The position numbers were made by a program, and so were the translations under genes. From Naganishia liquefaciens (Eukaryota > Basidiomycota > Tremellomycetes > Filobasidiales > Filobasidiaceae), in assembly GCA_013423385.1 (NCBI GenBank), contig BLZA01000021.1:992001-1056000 (forward strand): a stretch of DNA of 64,000 nt. Reading direction: 5' to 3'. The notes below the pieces were generated by a model. It ran no database searches. It was given only the letters and a program-made list of their open reading frames with translations, and was not told the DNA's origin. Positions 57,042 through 64,000 of the stretch are shown here, piece by piece (within the stretch, counting starts at the first letter, position 1; each line of letters begins with the position of its first letter).

Positions 57042-60000
57042 ATGCATGTCATCCATCCATCGCCGGCCGTCGTTCAGTCATCCACGCCGCACGCTGACGT
57101 GCAGGTCATCCACGCACCCATGGCTTCCAATGGAGAAGCTAGCACGACCACACCGGCGACGACAGCGCCCGCCGTCCGCCCATCGGGAGATCCATCACAC
57201 ACAGGTCCTTTGAGCAAGCCAGGACCGAGTATCCCGCAGTCGCAGACGGCACAAGCAGCGTCGCAGACGACGTTGATCAGGCCGCCAGCTCGTGTTGCCG
57301 TGCGTGTAGCTCCGTCGGCGACAACAACGGCACCGACATCACAGCAACCTCAGCCGCGCGCCCGTACACGCTCCCCGGCATCGCTCGCATCCGTCAGCGA
57401 CCCCTCGGGTTCATCACTCATGGCAGCGCGAAGCATGGCTGTCCCCGGCCCTGGGGTACCCGTCCCGAACACTAATCGACAGGGGCCTGTCGTGGGGAGA
57501 CATCATCTGGCTGGCGCAGGGGTGCGACCGCCCGGGATGCCGCTTCAGGAGCAGCAGCATACGTCAATCTCGCCCTCTTCGTCTTCTTCTTCGTCCGTAT
57601 CGTCGGCCGCTGCAAATGCTTCATCAACGGCGATCAACACACAGCGGTCAACGACAACGACGGCCGCATCTAGCCTGTCCCCCGCCATACGTCCACCCAT
57701 CGATCAAAAACCCCGGATCCCTTCTCTGACGCCGACGACGTCCCGCACACCGGCATCCTCTGCAACCAATCAAGCGCTCGTCTCAGCACCGCCAAAGACG
57801 CTAATTCCAAATCCAACGCGCACGCTTGCGCCGAGTCAACTGGGATCTTCGGGAATGGGCGAATACGGGCCGATGGATGCCTCTCAAGTGGCCGCTAGTC
57901 CCCCGTTGACGTCGGTGGTCGCGTTTGGGACGCATCAAGATGGGACGTTGAGTGGTTCGACGGGAACAACGGGTGTAGTGGCGGGCACGGGGCAGGCCAA
58001 GGTGCCGGCGTTTTTAAACAAATTGTTCAGGTGCGTGGTTCAGCCTTCTCTTGCATTGTGTGCCGGGGGTCCGAGGGGGTTGATAATAATCTTCTTTGCG
58101 GACAGCATGATCAACGATGTATCGACGGATCCGTTAATCTACTGGTCCGAGGACGGGAAGTCATTCTTTAGTGCGTCACCTCGCGCACTGCCATGCGCTT
58201 GATGGCTGATGGACTTGACTCTATCGACAGTCCCGAATGCACAGCAGTTTGGAGCCATTTTGCTGCCGCAGTTTTTCAAGCATAGGAATTTTACAAGCTT
58301 TGTGCGGCAGTTGAACATGTGAGTCATTCTGTAAAGCGACAAGTGCGGTCGACTGATGAGCGTAATTGCTAGGTATGGCTTCAGTGCGTATCCCATTCGT
58401 GCTTTTGATGGATCATGCTGACTCGCCTGCATTCTGTAGAAAAAGTCCCACACCTCCAGTCCGGCGTCCTCAGCTCGTTCCCGCAGCCGACCAATGAATT
58501 ATGGGAATTCAATAACCCGAAATTTATGCGCGGACACCCCGAGTTGCTCGCGAGTATCACGCGTAAAAAGAGCGCCAAGGAGATGGCGGCTAGTCAGGCG
58601 GCTGCCGCAGCGAGCCATGGCGCCCGAGGCCATGGAAAGGGGGATGGCGAGGACGAGCATGAGGAAGAGGACGTGAATATGGATGGACACGATTCCGGCG
58701 TGACGGCGCATTACGCGAATGGCGCTGTCGGTACGGCATCGGGTCCGGCTCTGCCAAAGTCTGGAGCGACGTCAGGCGACACCTCGATAGTGGATCCATC
58801 CGCCGTCAACAAGGCACTCACCGTCATGCACGCTCACACGTCGCATCTCGAGAAGCAACTCGCGGAACTCAAGGCGTCCAACGAGTTGCTCTGGCGCCAA
58901 GCGATGGTTAGCCGTGAGGAACAGATTAAAAGCCAGAAAAAGCTGGATGGCGTCATGCGGTTCTTGGCGAATCAATTTGGCGGGATGGCGATGGCGTTGG
59001 CTGGGGACGGCAGCGAGGAGGGCATGGATTCGCAGTCGCTCGAAGCGACGGGCAGCGGACGACAGAAGCCGGTGCGAAGATTGGGCAAGAGCCGGATGAT
59101 TGGGGATGGGACGGGCAGGATATCGGAGAATACGAGTGATGATGATGCTATGGTCGGGCAGGAGGATGGACATTTGTGGGCGGATCTGGATGGCAGTGAT
59201 AAGCGGGATTTGTGGGAACTGGGGGACGATGGGGAAATGGTCAAAGTCAAACACAGTACGTCCCGCATCTGGAGGGAATGGTCAGTAGCTGACGAATCAG
59301 ATCAACGCCCAATGAGCCGTCCGGGCCATCCCAGATCCACCTCGACACCGAATCGACGGTCATTTGACCGACTTACTTCTTCGCGCAACCCAGGAGAGCT
59401 TTCGCCCTCCAAGCGCTTCGTCAGCCTCGAGGCTTCCCCCGAAGAGATGCCAAATCAGTCATTCGATAACACGGCCAACCTCGATGCATCCAGAACACAA
59501 GCTGGTCAACCCATCGACGACCAAGGCCAGATTACGTCCAACGCGCTCACAACATATCACGCGGGACATCTTCAAAACGTCAATGTTCAATCCTTTTCCA
59601 TGGATCCGGCCTTGCTCTCTCTGCCGCTGGGCACGCTACTGCAGACGCCCGCGGGCGCGCAACTGCTGGCCAATCTGTCACAGGCTGCTGCGGACTGGGT
59701 CAACCAAAATGCCATGGCTGGCAAGAGCACAGCAGATGCGTTCGCCGCGGCCGCAGCAGCTTCTCCGCGACCATTGTCGCCGCGTTTGACATCAGCCATC
59801 GCAAGCGTCGCAACACCAGTGGGATCCGATCGATTTCAGCCCGTTCCGAGTCCGTCCGAGCAGTCGGCTCCCGCCGGCGTTGCGGAACCTTCGCCAGCGG
59901 GCAGCGACATGCTATGGATCAACGACATTAACGACTTGTTTGAGAATGCCTCTGCGGCCGACCCTGCAACGCAGACGCAGTCTGTGTCGGATCCATCACA

Positions 60001-60499
60001 CATGCCATTGCCGGCCGTCGTCGCAGAAACTGCACCGCCACCGTCCGCGTTTGGTCAGCCAACCGTAGACATGCCTGAAACGCAGATCAACTGGGCAGAT
60101 CCACAGGTAGAGGCGCTGCTTCATGACTTGGTGGGCGAGCAGAATACGACATCTGGAAACGCGGAAGGCAGTCAACCCTTTATCGATACTGCATTCGTGG
60201 AACCCAGCGGTAACGCGCCATACGACAACCCCTTGTCCGGCGGCGGCATCGACTTTGAGGATCCCGTATTCGAGTTTGACTTTGACAACACCTTTGGCAA
60301 TCCCATGCAGGCGAGCGCAGTTTCGATGCCAAATTCATCGACAGAGGACTCAGCAAATACGACTCCGAAGCTCGATCAGGAGACCGATCCGTCAGGTGGT
60401 CTCGGTCTTGCCGGGTTTGAGCAGCCCCTGACAGGTGCATCTGACATGTTTGCAGGGCCCACGCGGAAGAAGCGCAAGACGGATCAACGAGAACCGTAG
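57042..60499 (+). CDS. HSF1: Heat shock transcription factor (HSF)
   Basis: Exons about 57042-58030, 58107-58170, 58231-58318, 58373-58383 and 58440-60499, with an optional in-frame 45-nt intron at 59256-59300. A Thr/Ser/Pro/Ala-rich N-terminal region of 320 residues precedes the winged-helix DNA-binding domain: KVPAFLNKLFSMIND, STDPLIYWSEDGKSF, FGAILLPQFFKHRNFTSFVR, QLNMYGFKKV and NELWEFNNPKFMRG. The trimerising HR-A/B coiled coil follows (HAHTSHLEKQLAELKASNEL, VMRFLANQFG), then a long acidic and Ser-rich activation region with NWADPQVEALLHDLV and a terminal basic NLS (RKKRKTD). It binds GAA repeats in chaperone gene promoters. Exon four is only 11 nt and encodes the YGF of the recognition wing. 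An in-frame ATG at 56994 is an alternative start. Confidence 0.93.
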
Positions 60500-60740
60500 G
60501 GCTGTATAGCCATATTTTTTGTGGGGGAGACACTTGGCGCTGTATAGTTATATCTCTCTGTCGGAAGACACTTGGCGCAGGAGAATTAGGACTTCTCCGC
60601 TTCGCCTGCGATCTGCGGGACTATGATCATGGACATTGGCTCCATCCATCACGGATGTGTTGTTGCATGGCATCACATTTCATGATATACATCCAGGACA
60701 TTCTATGGGTCGCCCACTACACAGAAGGCTTCCTTCCTGT
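60500..60740. other. Convergent intergenic region HSF / Rictor
   Basis: About 240 bp between stop codons. A short direct repeat (agacacttggcgc) occurs twice at 60528-60540 and 60567-60579; no other feature is seen. Confidence 0.45.
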
Positions 60741-63700
60741 TTAGCCGTGCCGTATCGAAAATTGAAAACCTTGTCGCTTTTCAATCGGTTCCAGCACTCG
60801 CGGTTTGCTTGTGCTTGGGTCATTTAGATTCACTTGCGGCGGTGGATCCCGACTGTAAGAATTGAGGCGTGCCAGAACGGGCTTAGCAGGCGATGCTTGC
60901 TCTGGACTCGGCTGCGCGTGCCGGTGCTGACCCAATCGATCCGTGATCACCGGTTTAGCTATCCGTTCTAGCACATGTTGTGTTTGACGAATTTTATCGA
61001 GGATATGCTCGTCCAGCCGGATATCAAACATGTCAAGCACAAATGCTCGAATGGGCTGCTTGAAGTGATTGTGAGAAATCATATGCAGAACCCTGTAATA
61101 TAGTGAAGGGGAGCTGAAAATCTCGCGGTGTTTGGACCGGATTCTAGGGGAGCCTGGTCAGCAAGAAGCGAAGCAGCCGTTCTACATTCTACGCACCGGG
61201 CCAAGCTTTGCATGGCCTGTGTTGCCAACACGAAATTGCCAAGATCTGACACATCATGTATGATTCGTCGTTCCAACAGATCAGTACTTTCCGGCAGCGC
61301 CGGTGGATAGGTGCTATCAACTTCGTCCCAAGAGGGAAGCTGGGAAAACATTCATATCAATGACACGCACGGGCCTGCCTCGATTTGGCTCACAATAGCA
61401 AAATCGCTGGTGTTTTCCGGGATACATAGACCAGTAGTCAGGCCCAATGTCGTTGTCGTCGGAACCCAGCCGTAGTCTTCAAGGAGATCCGAGCCGGGTA
61501 CGGTGGCCGATATCAGTCCGAGTACGAAGAAGCACGTCCTGGACTCTGCGTCAATCGCGATATAAGACACTTGGCGCCAGACTCACCCCCGAATGCTGAG
61601 AACACTGGATCCCTCGGCAATCTCTACAATCTGCTCGACGATTTCCTCTTCTTCTAAAAATGTTAAGCCACCGTCCGAGGCACCGATGTTACCCTGACAG
61701 GGGATCAGTCAGAATTTAAAAAGACGTTACCGTTGAGACTCACCACAGCCCACAGAGCACTTTTCAATTTCAGCAGAACGGCCGCGTCGGAAGACTCCAT
61801 TGCGTGCTGCCGGATATACCGCGCAAACTCTGGGAAATGACCCTTTTCGCGCAGGACATTGCAGCCTTCCTCTGTTTTGGTAATTTCGCCGTAAAAGTGT
61901 GGAGGCGTCGTAGTTGCCTGGAATCTACGGCAGGAGTCAGAAGATGAGTGTTTCCAGGCGAATGGTGTACGGACACTTGATCAAGCCTATTCGTTTGTGA
62001 GCCAAAGATGCTTTCAAGAAAAAGCTCAATCTGCACTACGTATTGCAAATTTCGCTCCTGAAGGAAGGTAATTCAGCATAATCGAATTGAGAATGCAAAG
62101 ATGCTGACCATGAACCATTCATCCATCTCTCGGTCAATATAATCAGCCTCCACGAGATACGAGAACCCGATGGACGTTGACAAGAATCTGTGTGACAGGA
62201 GGCAATGAATGACCTAGCTGCTATGCGACACGTTTGACTTACCTCATTAGCAACGGCTGTCCGACATCACCCAAATGATGCAAAGTGGGTTGCATGTTTA
62301 CCACAATTTGCAAAACCTCGAGCGACTCGCAAGCACGCTCGAGCTGCTGCGCAGCCACTTCGGCTACTGAGGGAGACCCATCGTATAGCTGAGTGACGAG
62401 CAGCTCGAGCGCCCATTGAGCGGGTCCCAAGTCCTGTATGACCTTTCCGAGATGCCGTGTTGCGAACATTCTCGTGTGCTAAGAATCGCGGGAGCATGGT
62501 TCTGCGTTAGCTATGCAATGATGTTGAATGGATGTACTTGCCATATAACTTGAGGTAAGAGCTTTCGACAGTATTATACGGGGATGTCCATCTCTATCGG
62601 GAGAATGGGGAGAACACATTGTGTCAGGTCAACGCATCGCCCTACATTCCCTCCGCCCACCTTGTGACTCACGAGGTGTAATCAAAGTGGGCGATGATCC
62701 CGCCAATGAGATCATCGCGACTGTTCAATTCGCAAAGATGGTAGAAGCGGGTGAAAAAGTGAAAGTCCACCAGCAATCTGGATTGACAATGTGAGCGAAG
62801 GACAGATGTTTGCCTTCAAGCATACCTTACGCCAGCCTCATATCGACTGAGGACTCCTAGCATGTCAAAGTATCCCATGGTGAGCGTATTCTCGACTCGG
62901 CTTCGAGTGAAGAAAGGTTGTACGCTAGGTTGTCCAGCGTACTGCCAGGCGATCAATATATGTTGAAATGACAAGCACTGAACTTACCTGATCTAATTCT
63001 GTGAAACAGTCAATCAACTGCTTGAACAGCCGGTCCTCACGGAGATAACGAAATCCGCTGTCCGTTGCCAACATGGTTGTGATCAATGCAAGGCCTAACT
63101 TGATCCATCTCTTGTTAGACTGTAGGAGACAAGCGTGAGCGAGGAAAACGGCATGGATCTTTGATAAATACTGCAGAGGCCCGCATGTCAGCGAACTGTC
63201 GACTCAACGGGTGAAAGAATGACAAGAGCCTTCGGCCAAATTTGGAAACCATGAAGGCCTCTTCGAACCGCTTGGGGTTGAGCAAGGGCCCTTCCACGAT
63301 CTCCGTCAAGATGTCGTAATTCCATTTGCTCGAATCTTTGGTGTACATGACCTGAAGACGACACCAACATGATCAATAGGCTAGTGGACTGCGCACGGAG
63401 GCCCTTACTTGTGAATCGACCAGCGCGGCCTGGAATTGACGATCGTCCATTTGCATACCCAGGCGTATGCGTTCTTGATCTACTTGACGTTGTCCTCGAT
63501 CCAAGGGATCAATCGCAGTATCATTGCTGTAGTCAGTCTATTTCAGCGGAACGCCAGGCTTAGAAGTCCTGCTACTTGCCGTTTTCGCGATTGCGCAGGT
63601 TTTGGTTCCAGCTTACGCCTTGCGCGATGGAAACTGTTGATAGATGCAAGAGCTGTCAGAGCAGCCGTTCGTTCTGCTGGGTCGTCGTAGGCGGCTGCCA

Positions 63701-64000
63701 TCTCGAAAAGTCGCGGAAGGACCTAGACAAAGTCATGAGAACGTTGAGAGATGCCGGCTATCTGGAATGAACTGACTTGAATTCTCGCCGCAACTTTGTA
63801 AGGCAGGATATGACTCGCCAGAAGCAACACTTCGCTGATCAGAAGTGTTGCTTTCCTTGTAAGCACACAAGCCTCTTCTTCAACCAGTTCCGTGAGGGCC
63901 TTTGTAAAGAACGTATCAGCAATGATGATCAGCTTTGGAGCTTTACACTGACTTCGACTAGCCCCGCATTAATGAAAATTGCAAGGACTAGTGCGGTGTA
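60741..64000 (-). CDS. AVO3: Rictor/Avo3/Ste16-like TORC2 subunit, 5' part outside window
   Basis: The C-terminal part of a long multi-exon gene running off the right edge. Segments read, from C-terminus upstream: HMISHNHFKQPIRAFVLDMF in exon 61092-60741; the conserved RTCFFVLGLISATVPGSDLL and EDYGWVPTT around 61570-61380; IGASDGGLTFLEEEEIVEQI and VEIAEGSSVLSIRG around 61694-61585; and the block FATRHLGKVIQDLGPAQWAL, ELLVTQLYDGSPSVAEVA, PTLHHLGDVGQPLLMR at 62469-62239. These match the Rictor C-terminal HEAT-like domain in order and spacing. Rictor scaffolds TOR complex 2, which phosphorylates AGC kinases and controls actin, sphingolipids and stress. Upstream exons to 64000 are also helical, but their borders were not worked out one by one. 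No pseudogene signs are seen. Confidence 0.85.

Overview
The window looks like nuclear DNA of a basidiomycete yeast, most probably a Tremellomycete (Cryptococcus, Kwoniella and Naganishia relatives). Genes are closely packed on both strands and cut by many short introns of about 45-75 nt with GT(A/G)AGT donors, CTAAC/CTGAC-like branch points and YAG acceptors. The gene set is eukaryotic housekeeping: proteasome, ER insertase, TIM chaperone, XPF nuclease, Smc5/6, Ric8, HSF and TOR-pathway subunits. One intron-containing tRNA-Ala is present. I see no prokaryotic operon, CRISPR array, provirus or recognisable transposon.

Layout. 1-1531 (-): WDR24/Rtc1 of the SEA/GATOR2 complex, running off the left edge. 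1887-2424 (+): EMC6. 2911 to about 6900 (-): a many-exon CHFR-type ubiquitin ligase that at first sight looks like two or three separate genes. 7447-9373 (+): argininosuccinate lyase. 9683-11046 (-): unknown 392-aa protein, divergent from a DUF3292/GRAM-like membrane protein (11109-14300, +). 14751-18530 (+): Rpn2. 19160-20164 (+): unknown 265-aa protein. 20387-21191 (+): Tim10. 21505-22845 (-): mitochondrial hotdog thioesterase. 23579-23991 (+): mitochondrial ribosomal protein bL36m. 25675-26157 (+): small membrane protein. 26839-28174 (+): ToxD-like oxidoreductase with an apparent one-base frameshift. 28377-29616 (-): GRASP. 29900-31717 (+): ABHD12-like lipase. 32112-33497 (-): secreted Ser/Thr/Pro-rich acidic protein. 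34330-34423 (+): tRNA-Ala(AGC). 35175-39134 (+): Rad1/XPF. 39186 to about 41192 (-): Ric8. 41648-43528 (-): unknown coiled-coil protein. 43740-45372 (+): Nse4. 45373-53426: an 8-kb stretch without a convincing protein gene, holding a short spliced-looking non-coding transcript. 53427-55050 (+): G1-type cyclin. 55872-56892 (-): cystinosin. 57042-60499 (+): heat shock factor. 60741-64000 (-): Rictor/Avo3, running off the right edge.

Gene relations. These are independent housekeeping loci, not an operon or island. Several pairs are divergent with very short shared promoters: unknown/DUF3292 62 bp, cystinosin/HSF 100-150 bp, coiled-coil/Nse4 about 210 bp. Others converge tail to tail (HSF/Rictor, Rad1/Ric8). 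Two TOR-pathway regulators, WDR24 and Rictor, sit at opposite ends, probably by chance. The most unusual material is in gene structure (7-nt and 11-nt microexons, GC-AG introns, an insertion inside the RING finger) and in the long non-coding space before the G1 cyclin. Exon ends were read by eye from reading phase and splice motifs, and could be off by a base or two in places.
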